From NCBI GenBank assembly GCA_035476855.1, contig DATILC010000111.1, positions 1-5,333 of the forward strand: 5,333 nucleotides of DNA, in the 5' to 3' direction. The DNA comes from Solimonas_A sp035476855. GTDB lineage: Bacteria; Pseudomonadota; Gammaproteobacteria; Nevskiales; Nevskiaceae. Both the position numbers and the translations under genes were made by a program. Below are positions 1 through 5,186 of this stretch, in pieces (position 1 is the first letter of the stretch; each line of letters starts with the position of its first letter). The notes under the pieces were generated by a model. The model worked only from the letters and a program-made list of their open reading frames with translations. It did not search any database and was not told the DNA's origin.

Positions 1-60
1 GCCGCCGACCAGGCTGGCTGCCATGTTGCCGCCGCCAATGAAGGCAATCGTCTGCTGCAT
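1..60 (-). CDS. proC: Pyrroline-5-carboxylate reductase, N-terminal fragment (runs off the left edge)
   Basis: Only the first 20 codons are present, starting with ATG at 60-58 on the minus strand. They read MQQTIAFIGGGNMAASLVGG. The IAFIGGGNMA block is the first beta strand and glycine-rich turn of a Rossmann NAD(P)H-binding fold, and FIGxGNMAxSLxGG at the very N-terminus is characteristic of ProC. ProC reduces 1-pyrroline-5-carboxylate to L-proline in the cytoplasm, the last step of proline synthesis. The gene is divergent from ilvA. No strong Shine-Dalgarno is seen; a GGAT lies about 10 nt upstream. Other short Rossmann dehydrogenases could share the GxGNM motif, so the call rests on motif position and the following SLVGG. 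Confidence 0.82.
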   Translation of the reverse strand, partial: MQQTIAFIGGGNMAASLVGG

Positions 61-99
61 CGTCAAGGGGATCCGGCCGGGTGCACCAAAAAGGCAGCG

Positions 100-133
100 T
101 ATGATATTGCACCCCGCCCGCCAACACTATGCG
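100..133 (+). promoter_or_regulatory. Candidate ilvA promoter elements in the proC-ilvA divergent gap (weak)
   Basis: The gap between the proC start and the preferred ilvA GTG contains a -10-like TATGAT at 100-105 without a recognisable -35. It also has TTGCAC at 107-112 followed after 15 bp by TATGCG at 128-133. Neither arrangement is convincing. They are listed because this short gap must hold the signals for two divergent genes. No leader peptide or attenuator hairpin is visible in it, so if ilvA is regulated by branched-chain amino acids, the sequence points to allosteric control rather than attenuation. Confidence 0.2.
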
Positions 134-136
134 CCT

Positions 137-1693
137 GTGACCCAGAAGAAGCCTGCCGCGGACGTCCAGAAGATCCTCAACAGCTACCGCGCCCGCATCG
201 AGGCGGCACGGGTCTACGACGTGGCCATCGTCTCGCCCCTGGAGGAGGCTCCGAAGCTCTCGGCGCGCCTGGGCAACCGCGTGCTGCTCAAGCGCGAGGA
301 CCTGCAGCCGGTCCATTCCTTCAAGCTGCGCGGTGCCTACAACAAGATCGCCAACCTGTCCGACGAGGAGCGCGCCCGCGGCGTCATCACCGCCTCGGCC
401 GGCAACCACGCCCAGGGCGTGGCCCTGGCGGCGAAGCGTCTGGGCCTGATCGCCTGGATCGTGATGCCGCGCACCACGCCCTCAGTGAAGGTCGACTCGG
501 TGCGGGCGCTGGGCGGCAAGGCGATCCTGCATGGCGATGCCTACGACGATGCGCGCGAGCATGCCCTGAAGCTGGCCGAAGAGAAGGGCATGACCATGGT
601 GCATCCCTACGACGATCCGGATGTGATCGCCGGCCAGGGCACCCTGGCGAAGGAGATGTTCGAGCAGTTCCCCGATCCGATCGACGCGGTGTTCGTGCCC
701 GTCGGCGGCGGCGGCCTGCTGGCCGGCGTTGCCGCCTGGGTCAAGAACGTCAGCCCGAAAACGCGGGTGATCGCGGTCGAGCCCGAGGATTCCAACTGCT
801 TCGATGCGGCCTGGAAGGCGGGCCGCCGGGTGACGCTGCCGCAGGTCGGCCTGTTCGCCGACGGCGTCGCGGTCAAGCAGATCGGCGAGGAGCCGTTCCG
901 TGTCGCGCGCCACCTGGTCGACGAGACGATCCTGGTCAGCGTCGACGAGATCAGCGCCGCGATCCGCGACATGTTCTACGAGAAGCGTGCGCTGCCGGAG
1001 CCGGCGGGTGCGCTGGCCATTGCCGGCATCAAGCGCTGGGTGCACGAGAAGGGCGCCAGCGGCAAGACGCTGGCGGCGGTCATCTCCGGTGCCAACGTCA
1101 ATTTCGATCGCCTGCGCCACATTGCCGAGCGCGCCGAACTGGGTGACGAGGCCGAGGCGCTGCTGGCGGTGACCATCCCCGAGAAGCCGGGCAGCTTCAA
1201 GCAGTTCCTCAAGCAGATGGGCCGGCGCACGGTCACCGAGTTCAACTACCGCTACGCCTCCGACAAGGAAGCGCACATCTTCGTCGGCGTGAAGCTGACT
1301 GAAGGACACGAGGAGCGCGCGGCGCTGATCGCGGGCCTGCGCGAGCATGGCTACCCGGTGGTCGACATGTCCGGCAACGAGATGGCCAAGGTGCACGTGC
1401 GCTTCATGGTCGGCGGCCGCAGTGCCGGCGTGGCCGACGAGCGCCTGTTCCGTTTCGAGTTCCCGGAGCGGCCCGGTGCGGCGCTGGACTTCCTGCAGGC
1501 GGTGGGCTCGCGCTGGAACATCTCGCTGTTCCACTACCGCAACCACGGCGCTGCCTACGGCCGCGTGCTCTGCGGCCTGCAGGTGCCGAAGAAGGAATGG
1601 GCCGACTGCCGCCGCTCGCTCGACGAACTCGGCTACGAGTACGTCGAGGAGAGCGACAACCCGGCCTACAAGCTGTTCCTGGGGACGGATTGA
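137..1693 (+). CDS. ilvA: Threonine ammonia-lyase (threonine deaminase), biosynthetic, with two ACT-like domains
   Basis: A PLP enzyme that converts L-threonine to 2-oxobutanoate and ammonia, the committed step of isoleucine synthesis, in the cytoplasm. With the GTG start at 137 the protein has 518 residues, close to the 514 of E. coli IlvA. The fold-type II catalytic domain covers about 25-330. It has the PLP Schiff-base Lys63 in HSFKLRGAYN, SAGNHAQG at 87-94, the phosphate-binding GGGGL at 190-194 and SGANV at 317-321. Two ACT-like regulatory modules follow, beginning near ALLAVTIPEKPGSF (341-354) and ERLFRFEFPERPGA (435-448). This is the long, isoleucine-feedback-controlled form, not the short catabolic TdcB. 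The start is uncertain: GTG 137 fits homologue length but has no clear Shine-Dalgarno, while ATG 101 has an AAGG 6 nt upstream and would add 12 residues. The gene appears monocistronic, divergent from proC and convergent with the EVE gene. Confidence 0.95.
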   Translation: MTQKKPAADVQKILNSYRARIEAARVYDVAIVSPLEEAPKLSARLGNRVLLKREDLQPVHSFKLRGAYNKIANLSDEERARGVITASAGNHAQGVALAAKRLGLIAWIVMPRTTPSVKVDSVRALGGKAILHGDAYDDAREHALKLAEEKGMTMVHPYDDPDVIAGQGTLAKEMFEQFPDPIDAVFVPVGGGGLLAGVAAWVKNVSPKTRVIAVEPEDSNCFDAAWKAGRRVTLPQVGLFADGVAVKQIGEEPFRVARHLVDETILVSVDEISAAIRDMFYEKRALPEPAGALAIAGIKRWVHEKGASGKTLAAVISGANVNFDRLRHIAERAELGDEAEALLAVTIPEKPGSFKQFLKQMGRRTVTEFNYRYASDKEAHIFVGVKLTEGHEERAALIAGLREHGYPVVDMSGNEMAKVHVRFMVGGRSAGVADERLFRFEFPERPGAALDFLQAVGSRWNISLFHYRNHGAAYGRVLCGLQVPKKEWADCRRSLDELGYEYVEESDNPAYKLFLGTD

Positions 1694-1703
1694 GCGGATT
1701 CCT

Positions 1704-1773
1704 GTGGGAGCGGCTTTAGCCGTGAGGGCGGGGCATCATGACTGCCTTCCTTCGCGGCTAAAGCCGCTCCCAC
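1704..1773. repeat. REPIN-like element: two REP units in inverted orientation, between convergent genes
   Basis: The left arm GTGGGAGCGGCTTTAGCCG (1704-1722) and right arm CGGCTAAAGCCGCTCCCAC (1755-1773) are perfect 19-bp inverted repeats separated by 32 bp. Each arm has the REP layout: a GTGGGAG head followed by a small palindrome, CGGCT-TT-AGCCG. REP units with GTGGGAGCGG heads are widespread between genes in Pseudomonas and related high-GC gammaproteobacteria and are moved by RAYT transposases. No RAYT gene is present here. The element fills most of the 87 bp between the ilvA stop and the EVE-gene stop. Confidence 0.85.
1704..1773. terminator. Possible bidirectional transcription barrier formed by the REPIN
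   Basis: The 19-bp arms can fold into a long stem in RNA from either strand, and no other hairpin lies between the convergent ilvA and EVE genes. Neither side is followed by a run of T, so a canonical intrinsic terminator is not shown. The element may stabilise mRNA 3' ends or stall transcription instead. This is inference from position and symmetry. Confidence 0.4.
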
Positions 1774-1780
1774 GAAGCTT

Positions 1781-2242
1781 TCACCCCAGCGACAGCACGT
1801 AGTCCCAGTGTTCCTTGCTGACCGGGATCACCGAGAGACGGTTGCCCGCTGCCAGCAGGCGGAAGTTCTTCAGCTGCTTCTCGTGCTCGCGCAGCTGCAG
1901 CAGCGTCACCGGCTTCTTCAGCTTGCGCTCGAACTTGACGTCGACCAGCAGCCAGCGCGGTTCTTCCTGCTTCGACTTCGGGTCGTAGTGGTCGGCCTTC
2001 GGGTCGAACTGCGTCGGGTCGGGGTAGGCGCGCGAGACGATCTTCATCACGCCGTAGACGCCCGGCACCTCGCAGGAGGAGTGGTAGAAGAAGGCCTTGT
2101 CGCCCGGCTGCATGTCGTCGCGGAACATGTTGCGCACCTGGTAGTTGCGCACGCCGTCCCAGGGCGCGGTCTTGTCCGGCTTGGCGGCCAGATCGTCGAT
2201 CGAGAAGCAGTCGGGTTCGGATTTCATCAGCCAGTAGGCCAT
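1781..2242 (-). CDS. EVE-domain protein (THYN1-like, former DUF55)
   Basis: The protein has 153 residues and is almost entirely one EVE domain, a PUA-like fold thought to bind modified bases in nucleic acid. Family marks are the N-terminal YWLMKSEPDCFSIDDL (3-18), the TAPWDGVRNYQVRNMFRDDM stretch (25-44) with the typical W-DGVRNYQARN-like core, then GDKAFFYHSS (48-56) and GVYGVMKIV (61-69). A C-terminal RLSVIPVSKEHWDYVLSLG follows. No signal peptide or membrane segment is seen, so it is probably cytoplasmic. The ATG at 2242-2240 is chosen because MAYWLMKSEP is the conserved family start and a GAGGA lies about 5 nt upstream; longer readings extend into ygfA. It follows the ygfA stop by 7 nt and is probably cotranscribed. 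Its biological substrate is not known. In other bacteria EVE proteins have been linked to modified DNA bases or RNA, but nothing nearby shows that here. Confidence 0.93.
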   Translation of the reverse strand: MAYWLMKSEPDCFSIDDLAAKPDKTAPWDGVRNYQVRNMFRDDMQPGDKAFFYHSSCEVPGVYGVMKIVSRAYPDPTQFDPKADHYDPKSKQEEPRWLLVDVKFERKLKKPVTLLQLREHEKQLKNFRLLAAGNRLSVIPVSKEHWDYVLSLG

Positions 2243-2249
2243 CGGGTCC

Positions 2250-2849
2250 TCAGGGTCTGAAAAGGTGGAGCCGGCGTTCGGTGACGACGGCATCGAGCCG
2301 CACGTCCCAGGATTCGGCAGGCAGCGCAACGGCTTGCTGCAGGGCGTAGGCATAGCCGACCAGCCAGGGCTTGCGGAAGCTGCGCCGGAACGCCAGCGCG
2401 CGGTCGTAGTAGCCGCCGCCGGCGCCGAGGCGGTGGCCCTGCAGGTCGAAGGCGGTCAGGGGCAGCACCACCAGGTCCATGCGGCGCAGCGTGCGCTGCA
2501 GGCGGCGGTTCGCAGGCTCGGCGATGCCGTGCTGGTTGCGGCGCAGCGTCGTGCCCGCAGGCAGGTGCTCGAAGCGCATGCGCGAGCCCTCGAGCATCTT
2601 CGGTACGTAGACCTGCTTGCCCTGGGCAAGGCAGAGGCGCTGCAGCGGCGCCGTGTCCAGTTCGCTGCCGCAGGGCAGGTAGATCGCCACGTATCGCGCA
2701 CGGCGGAAGCACGGTGCCTGCGACAGGCGCAGCGCAATGCGCGCCGCGGCACGGCGACGCTGTGCAGGAGAGAGGGAACTGCGCAGCTGGCGGAATTCAC
2801 GCCGCAGCTGCGTCTTGGAAGAAGAGGTGTCTCCCGCCAGTGCCGTCAT
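2250..2849 (-). CDS. ygfA: 5-formyltetrahydrofolate cyclo-ligase
   Basis: Also called fau. It converts 5-formyltetrahydrofolate to 5,10-methenyltetrahydrofolate using ATP, returning a storage or inhibitory folate to the one-carbon pool. With ATG 2849 the product is 199 residues. An N-terminal basic helix (KTQLRREFRQLRSSLSPAQRRRAA, about 12-35) is followed by VAIYLPCGSELDT (54-66), YVPKM (81-85), the VVLPLTAFDLQGHRLGAGGGYYDRAL segment (127-152) with the nucleotide-site GxGGGYYDR loop, and WDVRLDAVVTERRL (181-194). The start decision matters: the only in-frame starts that keep the N-terminal helix are ATG 2849 and TTG 2870, and both lie within the 6S RNA gene. The next in-frame GTG would remove over 50 residues. 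An AAGG sits 10 nt upstream of the ATG, in the 3' half of a 6S hairpin. Context (zapA-6S-ygfA) is the standard gammaproteobacterial arrangement. Confidence 0.94.
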   Translation of the reverse strand: MTALAGDTSSSKTQLRREFRQLRSSLSPAQRRRAAARIALRLSQAPCFRRARYVAIYLPCGSELDTAPLQRLCLAQGKQVYVPKMLEGSRMRFEHLPAGTTLRRNQHGIAEPANRRLQRTLRRMDLVVLPLTAFDLQGHRLGAGGGYYDRALAFRRSFRKPWLVGYAYALQQAVALPAESWDVRLDAVVTERRLHLFRP

Positions 2850-3009
2850 CGGCTTTTGACCTTGAGACAAAGTCTCAAGTGGGCGCCGCGCCGGGCATTG
2901 GGCTTCCCACTACGGGGTGGGCTTGCACGCCAGCCACGGGTAAAGCTCCCTGGGTGTTTAAATAGGCTCAAGGGTACCAAGCCAACATCGAACACCGCAG
3001 GAGACACCT
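2825..3009 (-). ncRNA. ssrS: 6S RNA, global regulator of sigma70-RNA polymerase
   Basis: 6S RNA mimics an open promoter and sequesters sigma70 holoenzyme, mainly in stationary phase. Evidence seen: a perfect 10-bp terminal helix, AGGTGTCTCC (3009-3000) with GGAGACACCT (2834-2825), encloses a span of 185 nt, against 184 nt for E. coli 6S. The 5' side has GTGTTCG and CCCTTGAGCCTATTT, matching the E. coli UGUUCG and CCCCUGAGCCGAUAUUU blocks. The 3' side has GGGAAGCC and then the hairpin CTTGAGAC-TTT-GTCTCAAG (2879-2861), matching the 8-bp CUUGAACC-AAG-GGUUCAAG hairpin with compensatory base changes. It lies between zapA and ygfA, the known ssrS locus. By analogy, product-RNA synthesis would start at U near 2964-2962 and read through the GGCUCAAGGG complement. 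The exact ends are inferred from the helix; the 3' end overlaps the first 25 nt of ygfA. Confidence 0.93.
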
Positions 3010-3015
3010 GGCAGA

Positions 3016-3024
3016 AGGATACCA
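3016..3024 (-). promoter_or_regulatory. Extended -10 promoter of the 6S RNA gene
   Basis: On the minus strand TGGTATCCT (3024-3016) is a TGn-extended -10, with TATCCT as the hexamer. It ends 6 nt before A3009, the first base of the 6S terminal helix, so promoter spacing and RNA 5' end agree independently. The -35 region (around 3044-3039, GCGTCC) is poor, which fits dependence on the extended -10. It would drive 6S RNA separately from zapA and could feed ygfA by read-through. Confidence 0.6.
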
Positions 3025-3080
3025 TCGAATGCCTCTGCGGACGCTCGCGTCGTCGGCTGCGATGCACCGGTCGACGGTCG

Positions 3081-3410
3081 TTACTCGAGCGCCAGCGTCG
3101 AATCGATGTCGAGCGACATCTGACGCAGCCGGGCAACGGCTTCCGGATTGACCTGGCTCACGCCCTCGACGCCTTTGAGTTCAAGCAGTTCGCGCGCAAT
3201 GTTCAAGGCGGCCATGACCGCGATGCGCTCGGCGCCCAGCGCCTTGCCGCGCTTGCGGATGGTGCTCATGCGCTCGTTGAGGTAGTCGGCGGACTTGACC
3301 AGCGCCTCGTGCTCTTCCTCCGGGCAGGCGACGGCGTATTCCTTGCCCATGATGCGCACGGTGACGCTCAGCGGCTCGGCGGGGCTCTTGTCCTTGGGCG
3401 TGGGACTCAT
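3081..3410 (-). CDS. zapA: Cell division protein ZapA
   Basis: A 109-residue cytoplasmic protein that binds FtsZ and cross-links protofilaments to stabilise the Z ring. The N-terminal globular part contains SVTVRIMGKEYAVACPEEEHEAL (15-37), the ZapA beta-hairpin signature, and the first helix ALVKSADYLNERMSTIR (36-52). AERIAVMAALNIARELLEL (60-78) is the characteristic second helix, leading into a C-terminal dimerisation coiled coil (about 85-103). The ATG at 3410-3408 overlaps the stop of the upstream coiled-coil gene (ATGA, 4 nt), with AGGAG 5 nt upstream, so the two are translationally coupled. The 6S RNA gene follows 71 nt after the stop. Confidence 0.95.
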   Translation of the reverse strand: MSPTPKDKSPAEPLSVTVRIMGKEYAVACPEEEHEALVKSADYLNERMSTIRKRGKALGAERIAVMAALNIARELLELKGVEGVSQVNPEAVARLRQMSLDIDSTLALE

Positions 3411-3604
3411 GACGACTCCTGCTCCGATTCGAGCATGCGCACGCGTTCGACGATGCCCTCGATGCGGCGCCGCAGTTCCGCGTTCAGCGCCAGCAGGCGA
3501 TCGCGCTCCTGCAGCGCACGCTTCTGCTCCAGCTTGGCCTGGCGATAAGCCGCCAGCAGACGCTGGGTGCGCTCCTCGAGCTGTTGGACTTCTTCTTCGA
3601 GCAT
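3407..3604 (-). CDS. TIGR02449-family small coiled-coil protein, upstream partner of zapA
   Basis: The 65-residue protein is nearly all alpha-helical coiled coil. It begins MLEEEVQQLEERTQRLLAAY, with leucine-rich heptads through RDRLLALNAELRRRIEGIVERV to about residue 58 and an acidic-polar tail EQESS. It has no signal peptide or membrane segment. Short coiled-coil proteins of this kind directly upstream of zapA form the TIGR02449 family in gammaproteobacteria. They resemble ZapB in size and composition, so a Z-ring role is plausible but inferred from context. ATG 3604 is preferred over a TTG at 3640, because the extra 12 residues (RPSPHFVSRPV region) look non-conserved and the TTG lies in the putative promoter. 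No strong Shine-Dalgarno is seen. First gene of the zap operon. Confidence 0.85.
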   Translation of the reverse strand: MLEEEVQQLEERTQRLLAAYRQAKLEQKRALQERDRLLALNAELRRRIEGIVERVRMLESEQESS

Positions 3605-3624
3605 GACCGGCCGGCTGACGAAAT

Positions 3625-3658
3625 GGGGCGACGGCCTCAAGTATAAGACCGTCGCCCC
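3625..3658 (-). terminator. Perfect 10-bp inverted repeat, probable terminator of the Do protease gene
   Basis: GGGGCGACGG (3625-3634) and CCGTCGCCCC (3649-3658) are exact reverse complements with a 14-nt loop. They begin 17 nt after the protease stop codon. On the minus strand the stem is preceded by CAAAACC and followed by ATTTCG, a short T stretch; on the plus strand it is followed by GGTTTTG. A GC-rich 10-bp stem directly after a stop codon fits a transcription terminator, though the U-tract is weak. The large loop is unusual for a terminator and contains a -10-like element (separate entry). Confidence 0.6.
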
Positions 3659-3667
3659 GGTTTTGAA
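3640..3667 (-). promoter_or_regulatory. Candidate sigma70 promoter for the TIGR02449-zapA operon
   Basis: On the minus strand TTCAAA (3667-3662) and TATACT (3645-3640) are separated by 16 bp. They match the TTGACA and TATAAT consensus at 4 of 6 and 5 of 6 positions. Transcription would start near 3635-3633, about 30 nt before the ATG at 3604. The -10 lies in the loop of the inverted repeat, so the zap transcript would carry at most the second arm and avoid the hairpin. Confidence 0.45.
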
Positions 3668-3674
3668 GAATTGA

Positions 3675-5114
3675 TTACCGGATCAGGATGAACAGCGCCC
3701 CGGGGCCGCGTCGCACGTGCAGCAGCAGCTCGGCGGCCTGGGGATTGGCCAGCTTGGAGAAGTCCTCCAGGTCCTGCACCGGACGGCGGTTGACGCCGAT
3801 GACGATATCGCCCGGACGCAGGCCGGCACGCGCCGCCGGCGAGCGCGGTTCGACCGACTGGACCAGCACGCCGCGGGTGTCACCGGCGGCCTGGCGGGCG
3901 GCGTCATCCAGCGGCGAGAAGCTGGCGCCCTTGAGCTGCGGGTGCAGGTTGGCGGTATCGGCGGCGATTTCCTCCTCCTTGCCGATGCTGACGGTGATGT
4001 CCTTCGGCTTGCCGTCGCGCAGGATTTTGAGATTGACCTTTTCGCCGATGCGCAGCAGGCCGACGCGATTGCGCAGCTGGGCAAAGTTGTCGACCGGACG
4101 GCCATTGGCCTCGAGGATCACGTCCTCCGACTTCAGCCCGGCCTTGTCCGCCGGAGACTTCGGCAGCACGCGGGTGATGACGGCGCCGCGGGTGTTGCTG
4201 AGGCCGAAGGCCTTGGCCAGGTCCGGCGTCAGGTCCTGGCCGTTGATGCCGATGCGGCCGCGCTGGATGTCGCCGCTGACGAGCAGCTGGTCCATCACGT
4301 TCTTGGCCAGGTTGGTGGGAATGGCGAAGCCGATGCCGATGTTGCCGCCTGAGCGCGACAGGATGTTGCTGGGAATGCCGACCAGCTCGCCGCGCAGGTT
4401 GACCAGGGCGCCGCCGGAGTTGCCGGGATTGATCGAGGCGTCGGTCTGGATGAAGTCCTCGTAGCCACCTTCGCTGATGCCGGTCTGGCGCGACAGGCCG
4501 GAGACGATGCCCGAGGTGACGGTCTGGCGCAGGCCGAAGGGCGAGCCGATGGCGACGACGAAATCACCGACCTGCAGCTGGTCGGAATCCGCCATCTTCA
4601 GTGCGGTGAGGTTGGTCGCCTTGATCTGCAGCACGGCGACGTCGGTGTCCGGATCCTTGCCGATCAGCTTGGCATCGAACTCGCGGTCATCGCTGAGGCG
4701 TACGCGGATGCTGTCGGCCTCGGCCACGACGTGGCTGTTGGTGATGACGTAGCCCTTGGCCGCGTCGACGACGACGCCGGAGCCGATCGACTGCGCCTCG
4801 CGCTCCTGCTGTTGCGGCTGCTGGCCCTCGGGTACGCCGAAGAAGCGGCGGAAGAAGGGGTCCTGCATCAGCGGATTCTGGATCTCGACCTTGGAGGTCA
4901 CCGAGATGTTGACCACCGCCGGCATCACCGCCTTGAGCATCGGTGCCAGGGAGGGCACGCCGGACACTGGCGGCACCGCCTGCACCACCGTACCGACCGG
5001 CGTCAGCTCGGCCCGCGCCTGCTGCGGCGCGCTGGACATCATCAGGGCGGCGCCGAGGACGGAGGCGGAAACCGCCAGCGGCGCAAAGATCTGGATCACA
5101 AGCTTGCGTGACAT
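3675..5114 (-). CDS. degQ: Periplasmic Do-family serine endopeptidase (DegQ/DegP type)
   Basis: A 479-residue envelope protease and chaperone that degrades misfolded periplasmic proteins. The N-terminal signal peptide is MSRKLV, a hydrophobic core, then QQARA with predicted cleavage after Ala35. The trypsin-like domain (about 55-280) has a complete catalytic triad: His128 in TNSHVV, Asp158 in DPDTDVAV and Ser233 in NPGNSGGAL. FIQTDASINPGNSGG and NIGIGFAIPTNLA match DegP/DegQ closely. PDZ1 covers about 285-375 (RGRIGINGQDLT onward) and PDZ2 about 395-475. The region before the catalytic domain carries a short Gln-rich stretch (EGQQPQQQEREAQ, 96-108), shorter than the DegP LA loop, which favours DegQ; MucD-type naming is also possible. 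ATG 5114 is chosen over TTG 5141 because it starts the signal peptide directly; a GAGAG lies about 9 nt upstream. It ends 70 nt before the zap operon and has its own likely terminator. Confidence 0.95.
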   Translation of the reverse strand: MSRKLVIQIFAPLAVSASVLGAALMMSSAPQQARAELTPVGTVVQAVPPVSGVPSLAPMLKAVMPAVVNISVTSKVEIQNPLMQDPFFRRFFGVPEGQQPQQQEREAQSIGSGVVVDAAKGYVITNSHVVAEADSIRVRLSDDREFDAKLIGKDPDTDVAVLQIKATNLTALKMADSDQLQVGDFVVAIGSPFGLRQTVTSGIVSGLSRQTGISEGGYEDFIQTDASINPGNSGGALVNLRGELVGIPSNILSRSGGNIGIGFAIPTNLAKNVMDQLLVSGDIQRGRIGINGQDLTPDLAKAFGLSNTRGAVITRVLPKSPADKAGLKSEDVILEANGRPVDNFAQLRNRVGLLRIGEKVNLKILRDGKPKDITVSIGKEEEIAADTANLHPQLKGASFSPLDDAARQAAGDTRGVLVQSVEPRSPAARAGLRPGDIVIGVNRRPVQDLEDFSKLANPQAAELLLHVRRGPGALFILIR

Positions 5115-5133
5115 CGAAAAGTCTCTCGGGAGT

Positions 5134-5149
5134 GCTGCCAACCGGCAGC
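5134..5149 (-). other. Small perfect hairpin upstream of the Do protease start
   Basis: GCTGCC-GGTT-GGCAGC on the minus strand is a 6-bp perfect stem with a 4-nt loop. It sits 38 nt after the stop of the upstream gene and about 19 nt before the protease ATG. No T-run follows directly (ACTCCCG, then CTTTTCG further on), so it is a weak terminator candidate and may equally be a 5' leader hairpin. Confidence 0.4.
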
Positions 5150-5154
5150 GACGC

Positions 5155-5183
5155 TATGACCGTGCAGAACGCGGCGAGTTTCC
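5155..5183 (-). promoter_or_regulatory. Weak sigma-E-like promoter candidate for the Do protease
   Basis: On the minus strand GGAAACT (5183-5177) and TCATA (5159-5155) are separated by 17 bp. The envelope-stress sigma factor RpoE/AlgU typically uses GGAACTT and TCnnA-type elements about 16 bp apart, and Do-family proteases are common targets. The match is partial and the spacer one base long, so this is a suggestion only. Confidence 0.2.
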
Positions 5184-5186
5184 TGC

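Noticed and set aside
482..1546. A 354-codon open frame on the minus strand opposite ilvA
   Set aside because: It is fully antisense to a clear threonine deaminase, its product is rich in Arg, Ala, Leu and His without any domain, and long antisense frames are expected in GC-rich genes.
2250..2870. The longer ygfA reading from TTG 2870
   Set aside because: The TTG is in the loop of a conserved 6S hairpin and the 7 added residues are not family-like; ATG 2849 is simpler, though it still overlaps 6S.
3040..3051. GACGC-TC-GCGTC palindrome between zapA and 6S as a zapA terminator
   Set aside because: The stem is 5 bp or less, no T-tract follows, and such short GC palindromes are common by chance here.
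2846..3136. A 96-codon minus-strand open frame covering the zapA-ygfA gap
   Set aside because: The gap is occupied by 6S RNA; the frame overlaps the end of zapA out of phase and has no protein-like features.
2265..3548. A 427-codon plus-strand open frame spanning ygfA, 6S RNA, zapA and the coiled-coil gene
   Set aside because: It crosses several well-supported minus-strand genes and the 6S RNA, and its product is low-complexity Arg/Ala/Gln/Leu. It is a GC-skew shadow.
4799..4838. CTG/GCTG-rich stretch in the protease gene as a nucleotide repeat
   Set aside because: It simply encodes the Gln-rich segment before the catalytic domain; there is no regular tandem unit.
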